Counted from the first letter of the stretch, positions 47,762 through 58,586 are shown. The stretch: DNA of 64,000 nt from Narthecium ossifragum (GCA_963920575.1 OY986969.1:14586615-14650614), one strand, 5' to 3'. Program-made: numbers and translations. The notes: generated by a model from the sequence alone, not told the origin.

Positions 47762-49360
47762 ATGCCAGGGAGCAGGGCTAGCTGTCCAGTGTTGGGTTAG
47801 GGTACCGCGCGCGACCAGCGCGCTACCCGACGGGCCTTAGAGGCCAACACAGCCGTGCCCCGTGTACCTGCACGAGAGCCAGAACCGAGGATTGAGGTCG
47901 TGTTGGAGGAGGATGCTTCGTTCATCGCCGAGGAGGTCTCTCCTCCACTCGACCAGCGTGCTTTTGCGACAGCAGTGGTCGACTTCCAGAGGCTGAAACC
48001 GCCTAGGTTCAGCGGTACTGGAGGTGACCCAGTTGTGGCGGACGACTGGCTGGAGGGAGTCAGTCGCGTCCTTGACACTCTGTTCATCCAGGATGACCGA
48101 GTTAGGGTCAGACTTGCCGTGTTCCAGCTCGACGGGGACGCTTTGGACTGGTGGCGCTCTTTCCAGGCCGCCAGGGACGGGAGTGACCCATCGTGGGCCG
48201 TGTTCCGTTCTTCGTTTCTCGCCGCGTACTTTCCCCGCAGTGCGCGCTCGCCCCTTGTCCGTGATTACCAGACCCTTTCTCAGGGTACTCAGTCGGTTGT
48301 TCAGTACGCGGCTAGGTTCACGAGACTTGCCAGATTTGCCGGGGCGGTGTCGGCGGATCCTCTTGCCAGAGTTGAGCAGTTCCAGTGGGGGCTTAGGCCC
48401 GAGCTCAGGCATCTGATCGCGGCTCAGCGATCTAGCACGTACGCAGAGGTGCTGGACTATGCCTTGGCAGTTGAGGCTCAGTTGTAGGAGCCGGGGCCCA
48501 GGGCAGTCCAGCCTGCGTCGTCTGCGAGCAACAGTGGCGGAGGACAGCCACGGAGAGCAGCTCAGGGCAGAGGAGGTTCGTGGAGACAGCAGAGGTACCC
48601 ACGATGCCAGCAGCCGTACCAGTGTTACCCACCCCAGCACCAGCAGCACCCCAGGCAGGGAGGCCAGCCACTTCTTCCGGCTGGGCCTCAGGGGCAGACG
48701 TCCGGAGGAGGCCAGAGCCAGCAGCTAGCGCTTGGTCCTCCTGTGTGCTTTGAGTGCCGGCAGACGGGGCACTTTCGCAGAGACTGTCCGACGTTGAGGG
48801 CACAGTTCGCCCGTGGCGGAGCAGGCGGAGGTTGGCGGGCACCAAGCGCCGGGAGAGGCAGAGGTCGCGGCGGAGGTCGAGGCGGACCCAGAGGGGGAGT
48901 GTACGCACTTCCAGACCGCGAGTACCCAGACTTTGTTCAGCCACCCTTTCAGCCTTACCAGTACCAGCCACCCCAGCAGGCTCTAGCACTTCCACCAGCT
49001 CCAGTTGACCCTCCTGTTCTCAGAGGTACCTTCCAGCTTTTCAGTTCATTTGTAGATGCTCTGATAGATTCTGGGGCGTCTCATTCCTTTGTAGCTAGCG
49101 ACTGTGTGGCATCGCTAGGGCTAGAGACTGAGCCACTTGGAGTCCCACTACACTTAGACACACCCGTCGGCGGAGGAGCTCGTGTTGAACTGATCTGCCG
49201 TTCTTGCGAGTTGGAGGTTGGGGGCCTCCGTGTCTTTCTAGACCTTCGGGTGCTAGACATGGTCGGGTTCGACGTGATTCTCGGTATGGATTGGCTGACT
49301 TCATACCGAGCCGTCATCGACTGTGGCCGTCGTAGGGTGACTGCTTGGACACCTGATCGC
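47762..49360 (+). pseudogene. gag: Gypsy B2 gag-protease, two in-frame stops, truncated
   Basis: The frame from ATG 47,762 (MPGSRASCPVLG) has TAG at codon 13. It then runs through the gag core (VVDFQRLKPPRFSGTGGDPV, LDGDALDWWRSFQAARDG, FLAAYFPRSARSP, WGLRPELRHLIAAQ), a second TAG at 48,485-48,487 (VEAQL-stop-EPGPR, expected Gln), a Gln/Gly-rich linker and a zinc knuckle CFECRQTGHFRRDC (about 48,745). An aspartic protease follows with FVDALIDSGASHSFVASDCV (about 49,050) and VGFDVILGMDWLTSY. It breaks off after CGRRRVTAWTPD; the last codons before the stop at 49,423 are A1 sequence. The frame is otherwise unbroken, so decay is light. Confidence 0.88.
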
Positions 49361-49440
49361 GCGCTCGATGCGAAACCATCAAACGAGCCACGGGTCCGAC
49401 CCAGCCGGTCGACCCAGGAGTAGAGGGACAGGTCCTCACA

Positions 49441-50069
49441 CCCAAGGCATGGGAATCCTGCTTGGGTAAGGGCGTCCCTGCATGTTACTGTTTCGTGGCC
49501 TCATGGTAACTTGTTCATGAGAGAGGTTTCATGGCAGGAGCCCTTGGGACATCGACAGGGGTTGTGGGACCCCGGGGTATTCCTTAAACTTGAGCGGGGA
49601 GACATCACTATTGTTGTTTTCCTCCTTTCAGTGTGCCGTAGAGTAGAACCTTACTGAGCTTATCGCTCACTCCTACCCGGGCTGCGTTTGCAGGTGCAGG
49701 TGCCAGTTCTTCTGCAGTAGAGCCGGCGAGATCAGTGTTTGGTGGCGCGACTACTTCCAGAGGCGTCTGAGGTTGCTGTAGGATGACTGTTGTACTTTTG
49801 ATAGTTTTGTAAATTGTAAAATCTTTCGAGGACTTTTGGGATTACATGTATAATATCTTTCCCTTGGAGGAGTTTGATAAGAATTGTATCAGATGTTTAA
49901 GTAGTACAACTTGATGTATTTATGAATTGAATTACAGTTTTATCTCTGAAAGTGAAATTGTTTAAGATTATCTCTTCTTTTCCGCAAATCATCGCGCCAA
50001 TTGGATGTGAATAGTGATAGGAACCCTCACGCCTCGTCCTGGATGGGTTTTCTGGGTCGGGGTGTGACA
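49441..50069 (+). repeat. Right part of the B1 5' LTR
   Basis: It continues from 27,754. It holds the LTR block GTAGAACCTTACTGAGCTTA...CTACCCGGGCTGCGTTTGCAGG (49,640-49,695), conserved in A, B and C, and ends GGGTCGGGGTGTGACA. Confidence 0.88.
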
Positions 50070-50072
50070 ACT

Positions 50073-50084
50073 TGGTATCAAAGC
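50073..50084 (+). other. Primer-binding site of B1
   Basis: TGGTATCAAAGC, one base off the usual initiator-Met-tRNA complement (G to A), three bases after the LTR end. Confidence 0.85.
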
Positions 50085-50273
50085 AGGCTATAGGTCCCAG
50101 GGATAGGATTAGGCTTGCGGTTAAGGTTTTGAGCGCGGATTGGGATAGTTCTAGGAGTAGAGCATCCATGTGTGCTTGTTCGTGCTCATGTGTGTTGTGC
50201 TTTTACTTTATTTATTGCTGTTGTGGTTTGGTTTCTTACGGGTGGACGCTTGTCGTCTCTGGTGAACGTGCAG

Positions 50274-50941
50274 ATGACAGGGAGCCGGGCTAGTTGTCTA
50301 GTCTTGGGTCGTGGTAGTGCACGCGACGGGCCTTAGGGGCCAATCAAACCTTGCCCCGGGTACCTGCACCAGAGCCAGAGTCGAGGATTGAGGTTGTGAT
50401 GGAGGAGGATGCTTCTTTCATCGCCGAGGAGGTCTCTCCTCCACTCGACCAGCGTGCTGTTGTAACAGCGGTGGTCGACTTCTAGAGGCTAAACTCGCCT
50501 AGGTTCAACGGTGCTGGGTGCGACCCAGCGGTGGCGGACGACTTGCGGGAGGGTGTCAGTCATGTCCTTGACACTCTGTTCATCCAGGATGACCGGGTTC
50601 GGGTCAGACTTGCCATGTTCTAGTTCGACGGGGATGCTTTGGACTGGTGGCGTTCTGTTCAGGCCGCCAGGGACGGGAGTGACCCATCATGGGCCGTGTT
50701 TCGTTCGTCTTTTCTCTGCGCGTTCTTCCCCCGCAGTGCGCGCTCGACCCTTGTCCGTGAGTACTAGACCCTCTCTCAGGGTACTCAGTCGGTAGTGCAG
50801 TATGCAGCTCGGTTCACTAGACTAGCCAGGTTTTCCAGGGCGGTGTCGGCAGACCCTCTTGCCAGAGTTGAGCAGTTCCAGTGGGGGCTTAGGCCCGAGC
50901 TCAGGCGGCTGATTGCGGCTTAGTGCGCTAGCACATACGCA
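50274..50941 (+). pseudogene. Gypsy B1 gag remnant
   Basis: It aligns with B2 gag from MTGSRASCLVLGRGSARD. A deletion of about 17 bp near 50,325 shifts the frame, and stops follow (for example TTCTAG at 50,481). Readable pieces: LDWWRSVQAARDGSDP, FCAFFPRSARS, QWGLRPELRRLIAA. It ends abruptly at about 50,941, where RT sequence begins, so the rest of gag, the protease and most of RT are deleted. Confidence 0.8.
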
Positions 50942-51967
50942 GGCATTTCAGTTGATTCGACCAAGGTGGAGGCAGTGCTACAGTGCAGAGACGGACGACA
51001 GTGTTCGAGGTCCGCAGCTTCCTCGGCTTGGCGGGATACTACCGGAGGTTCGTGCGGGACTTCTCCAGAGTTGCGGGGCCGTTGACCAGATTGACACAAA
51101 AGGCTATTCCGTTTGTTTGGGACGATGCTTGGGAGTAGGCGTTCATACAGTTGAGGACCAGACTGACGAGTGCACCGATCCTGATAGTTCCAGAGCGAGG
51201 CGTCAGCTATAGTGTCTTTTTCGACGCCAGTGGGGAGGGTCTAGGTTGTGTGCTGATGCAGGAGGGCCATGTGGTGGCCTACGGTTCCAGGCAGCTGAAG
51301 ACCCATGAGAGGAACTATCTAGTCCACGATCTCGAGCTTGTAGCAGTTGTCTTCGCTCTGAAGACGTGGCGGTACTATCTCTACGGCGAGCGGTTCCTGG
51401 TGTACTCTGATCACAAGAGTTTGAGGCACGTGTTCACCCAGCGTGACCTCAACCTCAGGCAACGACAGTGGATGAAGCTATTAGAGGATTACGACTTTGA
51501 GTTGCACTACCACCCTGGTAAGGCAAACGTCGTAGCAGACGCTCTCAGCAGGCAGACCAGAGTCAGCAGAGTGGCCTTGGCAGCAATGTCAGCTCGACAG
51601 TGGCAGATGCTAGAGACAATTGGTCAGTTCGGGCTTGACTTCGAGGACCAGGCGGCATGCGGTTTCCTGTATGCTATTCGCAGCATCCCAGTTCTTTTGG
51701 CCAGAGTGATCGAGGCACAGGCTGGAGACCCAGAGCTCGTGGAGACCCGTGTTTTGGTCGGCACTGAGCACGCAGTTGAGGGCTGGACAGTGTCGGCAGA
51801 CAGCGGTCTACTCTTCAGAGGCAGAGTTGCAGTTCCAGCAGACCCCGCGCTACGAGAAGAGATCCTTCACGAGTTCCACGACAATTGTTTCGCCATTCAC
51901 CCCAGGAGCACCAAGATGTACCACAATCTACGCCGACAGTTTTGGTGGTGCGCGATGAAGAGGTCAG
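50942..51967 (+). pseudogene. Gypsy B1 RT C-terminal part and RNase H
   Basis: Reads FEVRSFLGLAGYYRRFVRDF, then LTRLTQKAIPFVWDDAWE, a TAG stop at about 51,136 and a long clean stretch 51,151-51,967. RNase H motifs are VFFDASGEGLGCVLMQ, VVAYGSRQLKTHERNYLVHD, LELVAVVFALKTWRYYLYG, VYSDHKSLRHVFTQRDLNLR and NVVADALSRQ. The segment ends in the integrase zinc-finger entry (KMYHNLRRQFWWCAMKR), where D3 is inserted. Confidence 0.88.
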
Positions 51968-53588
51968 TGATGAGTGCATGAAAGTGCACTCTGAACATGA
52001 CTAAGAGCAGCTTATTTGCTTAGTTTTCATGATTAATATAGGTGATTTCATCCGTATATGTTGCTTCACAAAGTTATTTGCATTATGCAAGAAATTGAAG
52101 CAAAGATGGGTCTTTAACGCCAAAACTGTTCCTATTAATGAAGAACCAGAAGATGTGCCATATATGGTTGGAAGGCTCTTGAAGTCTAGTTTCTGGGGAA
52201 TTTTACGGTTCGTGATTCCGAGTTTCCTAGAGGAAGTTACGCCAATTTTAGTACCGATGGCGCAGTCTGAATGGCAAAACAGTAAATACTCAGGAAGTCA
52301 GATCGATCGCACACCTGGAGAGAGATCGATCGGACTCGGGAATTAAATCCTGACAGAATGTATGCTTTTCGGATGATCATAGAAGGATCGATCCTCCTTT
52401 CACTCGAGAATTTTGAGGAGAAGGATCGATCCTCCTTCTATGGAAGGATCAATCCAACTGAGAAGGATCGATTCGAAACCTATAGTGGGATCGATCCTAC
52501 TCGGGTGACCCAGGCTACGAAAAATAGAGAAGAAGAAGATCGATCCGACACATATAGTGGAATCGATCTGACTCGGGCGTAGCCAGAAATTGAAGATTTT
52601 GATGCAACGGATCGATCCTACACTTATTTTGGGATCGATCCTACTTTCCCAGTGAAGAAAATCAACGGTTTAGATCTAATCCGAGGATGGAGAAACATTG
52701 GGCTATAAATAGGAAACTTAGGGTTAATCAAAAGAGAGTTGTTGGACATTTTTGGAGGCTCTTTTCTGGGCGTTTTCCAAAGGAAGAAGATGAAGACATC
52801 TCCATTCATGGCCGAGTAATCTGCGGGCATGGCAGACGGATGATCTAGCGAGGACTAGGGTTCTTCTCCAACAATGGTTCATAGTTTTAATCTTTATTGT
52901 TAAATTCTTTTCTATGTATTGGATCTTCAAAGATTATTTTCAGATTATAGATTTCTATGTGGATGATTAATATTATGAATCTAGTCATGCTTCTTTCATG
53001 ATCTTATAATCCCATGGTTTTATCTATTGTTTACCTACTTTATCTCGTAAAATCTTTGCTACGTATTGCCGATTGTGAGAGTTGGTATTGTGTATTCTTT
53101 GAGATCTTGTTAGAGAGTTACGGTTTTGTCCCGATGAACTTTTGCTATATGTTGTCTGTAGTGACAGTCGGTATCATATATTCTTAGGTTTAGGTTGGAT
53201 GAAGTTGGAACTATAATAAGGAAGAATCAATCGTAGGAAGAGACATTTATATATTTTGTTAGGTTTATAGTTCCATATCTTCCGGTTAAGGTGATTGGGA
53301 TGTGAATCCATTAACTGAGTATCATATTAACCAGTGAGAAGAGAAGAACCTAAATCCTAGTGTAGTGATTCCTGAAGCCTAGACTCATTGAAATCTTGAT
53401 TTCTTTCGTTAATTTTATCTTATCATTACATCTTCGATCTATTTTCTTAACTTTTATCGCTCTTGATTGTTTTCGATATATTGCTATCTGTGTTTTTAGA
53501 TCTTTCCTGCTTGTCTCTCTGTGGGTTCGACCTCTCTTATGCTGTACTTCACCGCTACCGCTATGCGTGACACATTTGAGCGACATCA
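51968..53588 (+). mobile_element. Solo LTR D3 (Athila/Tat type) inside B1 pol, TSD GTCAG
   Basis: 1,621 bp, starting TGATGAGTGC and ending CGACATCA, flanked by GTCAG at 51,963-51,967 and 53,589-53,593. Removing it joins MKRSVAEFVSRCLTC in frame, which confirms the boundaries. TATAAATA at 52,704-52,711. Palindromes at 52,300-52,645 are mostly of the AGGATCGATCCT type (52,384-52,395). TGTGGGTTCGACCTC near the 3' end (about 53,520) is the Athila/Tat LTR landmark. Its first 160 bp nearly match D4. Confidence 0.95.
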
Positions 53589-54760
53589 GTCAGTAGCAGA
53601 GTTCGTTTCCAGATGCCTCACCTGTCATAAGGCGAAGCCAGAGCACAGACGGACACCAGGTTTGCTGCAGCCACTTCCAGTGCCAGAGTGGAAGTGGGAA
53701 CATATAGCGATAGACTTCGTCACCGGGCTAGACAGGACACCGAGGGGGAGTGATGCGATTTGGGTCATCGTCGATCGATTGACCAAATCGGCTTATTTCC
53801 TCCCCATGAGGATGACAGATCCAGTTGCCAGACTGAGCCAGAGGTACATCGACGAGGTGGTACGACTACACGACATCCCAGTGTCGATAGTGTCAGACAG
53901 AGATCCCAGATTCACCGCCAGATTCTGGAGCAGCTTCTAGGACTCCTTGGGGACAACACTGACTTTCAGCACAGCTTTCCACCCTCAGACAGATGGACAG
54001 TCGAAGCGGACGATCCAGATCTTGGAGGACATGCTCAGAGCATGTGTGCTAGATGCTGGAGGTATTTAGGAGCAGCACATGACTCTTGTGGAGTTTGCCT
54101 ACAACAACAGCTTTCAGGCAAGTTTGGGTTTTGCACCCTTTGAGGCGTTGTACGGCAGACCATGTTGCTCACCTGGGTATTGGACGGAGGTTGGGGAGGC
54201 ATCCCTTACCGGTTCGGACATCATTAGAGAGGTTGGCTCAGATCAGACAGAGACCCATGACAGCGCAGAGTAGGCAGAAGAGCTATGCAGATAGCTGGAG
54301 ACGACCCCTGGAGTTCGTAGTTGGCGACAGAGTACTACTGAAGGTGTCTCCGCGCAGAGGATGGATCAGGTTTGGTAGCAGGGGCAAGCTAGCGCCGAGG
54401 TTCGCTGGCCCTTTTGAGGTCGTCAGGCGCGTTGGAGCAGTTGCCTACTAGTTGGCCCTACCCCCGCGCATGTTAGCAGTCCACCCCACATTCCATGTGT
54501 CGATGCTGAGGAAGTACATTCCAGATCCATCTCACGTGATCAGACACGATGACATCGAGGTGGAGGAGGATGCCACCTACATCGAGTAGCCAGTGCAGAT
54601 TCTGGACAGACGGGATCAGGTGCTCTGAGGCAGAGCGATACAATTGGTGATGATCAGATGGAGGCATGGCAGTTCAGAGAGTTTGACATGGGAGCGAGAG
54701 GATCGCATGCGTCGGGAGTTTCCCCGACTGTTCACCTCGACAGGTCGCTTCTTGTTGTGG
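53589..54760 (+). pseudogene. Gypsy B1 integrase with Del/Tekay-type C-terminal tail
   Basis: Zinc finger end SVAEFVSRCLTCHKAKPEHR; core with [71 protein letters not shown] and [10 protein letters not shown]-terminal part LLKVSPRRGWIRFGSRGKLA, APRFAGPFEVV, VHPTFHVSMLRKYIPDPSHV, YIE-stop-PVQILDRRDQVL. The last motif and the Trp/Glu-rich tail (SLTWEREDRMRREFPRLF) are chromodomain-like, as in Del/Tekay chromoviruses. It has several TAG/TGA stops (53,938, 54,067, 54,449, 54,586, 54,626) and one frameshift near 54,225. Confidence 0.88.
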
Positions 54761-54874
54761 GTGTTGGCGACCCTAGTTTGTACCTTTGCTTGTGCAGGTA
54801 GGTCTAGTAGATTCTTTTCCCCGGCTTCATCCTTATTTAATTTCGGGACGAAATTCTTTTCAAGGTTGTTAGGT

Positions 54875-57294
54875 TGTGAGGGCCCGTCCCTCTGACCTGG
54901 CTCGACCGCATGGGTCGAGGGCCATTTTCCTGTTGGTTTGTTTCCGCGTCGGGTACGATCGGGCTATCGTATGGTAGTTCTTGACCCCAAGGCATTTTGG
55001 TAAATATGCCCCCCTGGTGGTCAGTTTCACTCCTGCGTTGCACACACGACCTTGGATTGATGAATGTGTTTGATTAGAACCTTAAGGGTGCGTTCGATCG
55101 GAAGATCGGAGCTCGATCGGGAAAGATCGAATTGGACGGTCGAGATCGGTCCTAATCTCTATATATAGCTTGTCCCTTTCTCTCTCTTTCTTGCTCCTTC
55201 CCTGTCGTTGTCTCTCTCTCTATTTCTCTCTCCAACCGGCTGACATAGGGCTTGGAGACGCGTGCTTCGAGGAGAGGATCTTGGCGGTTGAACTTGTTGG
55301 ACGCGTGGAGTTGGCCTACTTGCTCAAGTAGGTGTTTCTACCTCGATCTTGTGACCGGGTTCTCCTAGGATAGGTTTATTGTGTTTTCGATGTAGGAATA
55401 CATGATAGAATATTGTGTAGTTCAATACATGAGTGTTATAGCATGTGTAGAGTAGCTCTACCTCTTGGTTTTCATATTTTATCGGATGATTCCCGTATTA
55501 TCGTCATTTTGTCGGTTTTCGGCCATTAAGACCTAGATTTGAGATTTAACCATCAAAATCGTGTTTTCTTCGCACCAATGGCTTCACCATCATTTATTAT
55601 GCATGTCTGCAAAGTTTCATGAATTTCCAACAAGTTTGATCATTCAAATCCAAGAAATTGGATTTCTGGCACTGTTATGATGAACTGTGCATAAGGCCCG
55701 ACGGTCGATTGGCGGATCGACCGTCAAGCGTTGATACGCTTCTTTCTGGCCTGACGGTCGACCGTCAGATCGACCGTCACATCGACCAACGGATCGACCG
55801 TCAGGCTCTCTCGTGTTTTTGGCCTCCCACAATCGGGCTCCCTATCTTTTCCTTTCCACCTCACGGTCGACCGTCGGATCAACCGTCAGGCTCTGTCTCA
55901 TTTTGGGCCTCCCACGGTCGATGCATCGATCGACCGTGGCCCTTATGCTTTTCCCTCGTTTGGCCCCATGGTCGACCGTCGGATCGACCGTGGCCTCACG
56001 ATCGACCGTCGGATCGACCGTTGCATTGACTGTGAGCCACTGAGCTGTGTTTTCTGGTTTCCTTTGATTGGTTTTCATTCATGATAGATACCCAATCATA
56101 TTAGGAAGCATACATGTTGTTTTCACAGGATATTAATGGATTTTATCGAGATTGAGGATTGAATTGCTTTCTTACCCTTTAGAACGGATTCACGGTTTTA
56201 CTCACATTTAAATAGTTGGTTGGATAAGTAGTTTAAGTGCTTATTGCTTCCCTAACCGTTAGCTATCTATGAGTGTTAGCTAACGAGGTATTGTGGAACC
56301 TTAGCCCGTTGCTGGCGAGTACCGAGGGCTATTGTATAACTGTTGAACCTATAACTGATGTTGTGGCATATAGAGACATCTAGGATAGATGCTTGCATAG
56401 ATTCATGCACTGTATGCATTAGAGGCATGCATATCAGGTTAGGCGGGTGATGGGTTGATCGCCGATCCGAGGCTCGGGTAGCTCGGATCTTGCCTTAGGA
56501 TCACGGCTGGGTAGTCAGGATTAGGGCGATTGTATAATTGAAATCTCATGTTATTGAGGATTTGAGGTGGTTGACTATGATCATTGCTTTGAGGTTTAGA
56601 GGTCGTGTTGTCTTCCCAAGGCTAAGCTTTAAGGATGAATGTCGATGTGTTCCTGACGTGGGTCCCCAAGGCATGGGAATCATGCTTGGGTAAGGACGTC
56701 CCTGCATGTTACTGTTCCGTGGCCTCCTAGTAACTTGTTCAGGAGAGAGGTTTCATGGCAGGAGCCCTTGGGATATCGACAGGGGTTGTAGGACCCCGTG
56801 GCATTCCTTACACTTGAGCGGGGAGACATCACTGTTGTTGTTTTCCTCCTTTCAGTGTGCCGTAGAGTAGAACCCTACTGAGCTTATCGTTCATTCCTAC
56901 CCGGGCTGCGTTTGCAGGTGCAAGCGCCAATTCTTCCGCAGTAGAGCCGGCGGGATCAGTGTTTGGTGGCGCGAGTACTTCCAGAGGCGTCTGAGGTGGT
57001 TGAAGGATGACTGTTGTACTTTTGATAGTTTTGTAAATTGTAAACATCTTTTGAGAACTTTTGGGATTACATGTATAATATCTTTCCATTGGAGGAGTTT
57101 GATAAGAATTGTATCATATGTTTAAATAGTACAACTTGATGTCTTTATGAATTGAATTACAGCTTTATTTCTGGAAGTTAAATTGTTTAAGATTATCTCT
57201 TCTTTTCCGCAAATCATTGAGGCAATTGGATGTGAATAGTGATAGAAACCCTCACGTCCCGTCTTGGATGGGTTTTCTGGGTCGGGGTGTGACA
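54875..57294 (+). repeat. 3' LTR of B1
   Basis: 2,420 bp, uninterrupted, starting TGTGAGGGCCCG and ending GGGGTGTGACA. It is the best reference copy for family B here. It follows CGGGACGAAATTC...TTGTTAGG, the usual B polypurine-side sequence. TATA at 55,160-55,167. Palindrome cluster 55,698-56,040, including an 18-bp perfect palindrome at 55,751-55,768 (arm CTGACGGTC) and 11-bp arms at 55,912-55,939. Confidence 0.93.
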
Positions 57295-57620
57295 TTATGC
57301 CACCAAATGATCGATCATCTTAGCAAGAGAAGATCGATCATTTTGTGCAGAAAGCTAGACTTCGGCTAAAACACAAGCCCAAGCCTGAATCTTTCGATCC
57401 TGGGTTTAGCTAACCATTCTAAACAAACATTATCACAAACATGGTCAGTGTGTGCACACGTGGGTGTGAAACAAATCGACAAGGCGCAGTTTACCAAATT
57501 GTATTTGCGGCCCAAGAAACAATATGTTCTACCGGATCATGCGCTCGACGCGAAACAAGCAAACGAGCTACGGGCCCGACCTAGCCGATCAACCCAGGAG
57601 TAGAGGGACATGTCAACACA
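57295..57620 (-). repeat. Right part of LTR A0
   Basis: It starts with the TTATG target duplication and continues A0 with GATCGATC sites on both sides of the B1 insertion (25,940 and 57,308-57,340). It carries the CACACGTGGGTGTGAAAC block conserved in A LTRs. The last 85 bp match the end of A1. Confidence 0.75.
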
Positions 57621-57697
57621 TGTTTAGATCTCATTCAATGGTTGAGATAATTATTATCAGAATCCAAGTCAACATTTTATTAAATATCTCGACCGTT

Positions 57698-57723
57698 GGA
57701 TGAGATCTATTTAGATCTCATCC
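57698..57723. repeat. Perfect hairpin, 12-bp arms, 2-bp loop
   Basis: GGATGAGATCTA, TT, then its exact complement. A second, slightly worse copy of the same hairpin straddles the A0 insertion point (24,098-24,110 joined to 57,626-57,640), so A0 landed in its loop. Confidence 0.85.
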
Positions 57724-58586
57724 GTTGGTATGATGGTAATATGGAGACAACGGTATAGCCTAAAAGAACTCCTCTCCCAGCTGCGACCGGAATAGGCTGC
57801 CAGGGATTAATCCAGGAAATCCGAGTTGTAATTGAAGTCCAGCTCAACTCAAACTCTAATTTCGGGAGTTCTCCTATAAATAGGGTTATTGATCCAAAAA
57901 TAATCATCTTTTCGACTATCTTTGGAGAAGGAAAAAGAAGACAATGCAGATGGTGACAACTTCCTATTCCAAGTCGATGGGGTTCATCCAAAAAATGAGT
58001 TGCTAATTATTGTACTTAGGATTATTCATGAAACCCTAGTGTAGTTTTCTATCTTCTTTGGTTTGACTCTTATAATATTCTCAAGACATGATCTTATGGA
58101 TTTTTTTTAATGTTAATAGAGTTGAGGGAACAGAGTTCCTTGACGTACTTTTAGTTCTACATGATTTTTGTGATTGATTGTAGAGATTTATAAAATGGTT
58201 TTCATGTGGTTTGTGAATATCCGATGAGATACTTTATGCTTAGTGACGATAGGTTGTGCTAAAGTTACTCCGAAGACAAGCTATACTAATCGAAGATAAA
58301 GTATGCCTTTGGAAAACACTTACATTATTTTAGGGATACATGTAAGCTTAAGAAGCTGTGGATCCATGATGTTTAGAGAATAGAACAAGAGCATAACTAG
58401 AGAAGATTGAAGGCGAAACTAGGGCGGATTGAGTAATTCCTAAGTCACCTATCCATTGATTCGAATTGATCATCTTTAATTGCTTTCGTTAGATAGTTTT
58501 AGGTTAATTTCAACTTATCATTGCTTCTTTTGCTTAAGTTTAGAGTTTTGAGAATTGACTTTAATCTTTTATGGTAAATTCCCTAT

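Larger units (their letters stand above)
36187..49352 (+). mobile_element. Ty3/gypsy B2: 5' LTR and gag-protease only, 3' part lost
   Basis: It starts TGTGAGGGCCC at 36,187, directly after GGGATCGATCC of A1. The LTR ends at 47,557 and is followed by a primer site and a gag-protease frame that breaks off near 49,352, where A1 sequence returns. There is no RT, integrase or 3' LTR, so no target duplication can be tested. A deletion removing the 3' part of B2 and neighbouring A1 explains this. Confidence 0.8.
27755..49440 (-). mobile_element. LTR A1 inside the B1 LTR, TSD CCCAA, itself heavily nested
   Basis: It starts TGTCGCGCC (27,755) and ends CTCACA (49,440), flanked by CCCAA at 27,750-27,754 and 49,441-49,445. 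A-family pieces are 27,755-28,264, 30,684-31,813, 35,705-36,186 and about 49,353-49,440; the rest is nested A2, C and B2. No A-type internal region is present, so it looks like a solo LTR. Part of it is missing next to the broken 3' end of B2, probably through one deletion. Confidence 0.85.
25974..50069 (+). repeat. 5' LTR of B1, split by A1
   Basis: It starts TGTGAGGGCCCG and ends GGGGTGTGACA. TATATATA is at 26,259-26,266, followed by a CT-rich leader (about 26,275-26,335) and the palindrome cluster 26,802-27,121, so in B the cluster lies downstream of the TATA box, in transcribed leader. The LTR breaks at 27,754 and resumes at 49,441 with CCCAA duplicated. Confidence 0.9.
25974..57294 (+). 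mobile_element. Ty3/gypsy chromovirus B1, 31-kb span with nested insertions, TSD TTATG
   Basis: TTATG flanks it at 25,969-25,973 and 57,295-57,299. 5' LTR in two parts (25,974-27,754 and 49,441-50,069), primer site, gag remnant, RT-RNase H remnant, integrase with a Del/Tekay-type tail, 3' LTR 54,875-57,294. Removing the nested A1 and D3 leaves about 8 kb, short because part of gag, the protease and most of RT are deleted. It lies inside the palindrome cluster of A0. Confidence 0.92.
24111..57620 (-). mobile_element. Solo LTR A0 split by the B1 nest, TSD TGTTT
   Basis: A-family LTR sequence runs from 24,111 to 25,973 and resumes at 57,300-57,620. TGTTT flanks it at 24,106-24,110 and 57,621-57,625. 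The ends are eroded (TATC... and ...CACA instead of TGTC... and ...CTCACA), so this is an old copy. Net length is about 2.2 kb, similar to A2. The right piece carries an extra stretch of about 85 bp before its end that A1 shares, which defines a subfamily. A minus-strand TATA-like CTATAAAAC lies near 25,908-25,916. Confidence 0.75.
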
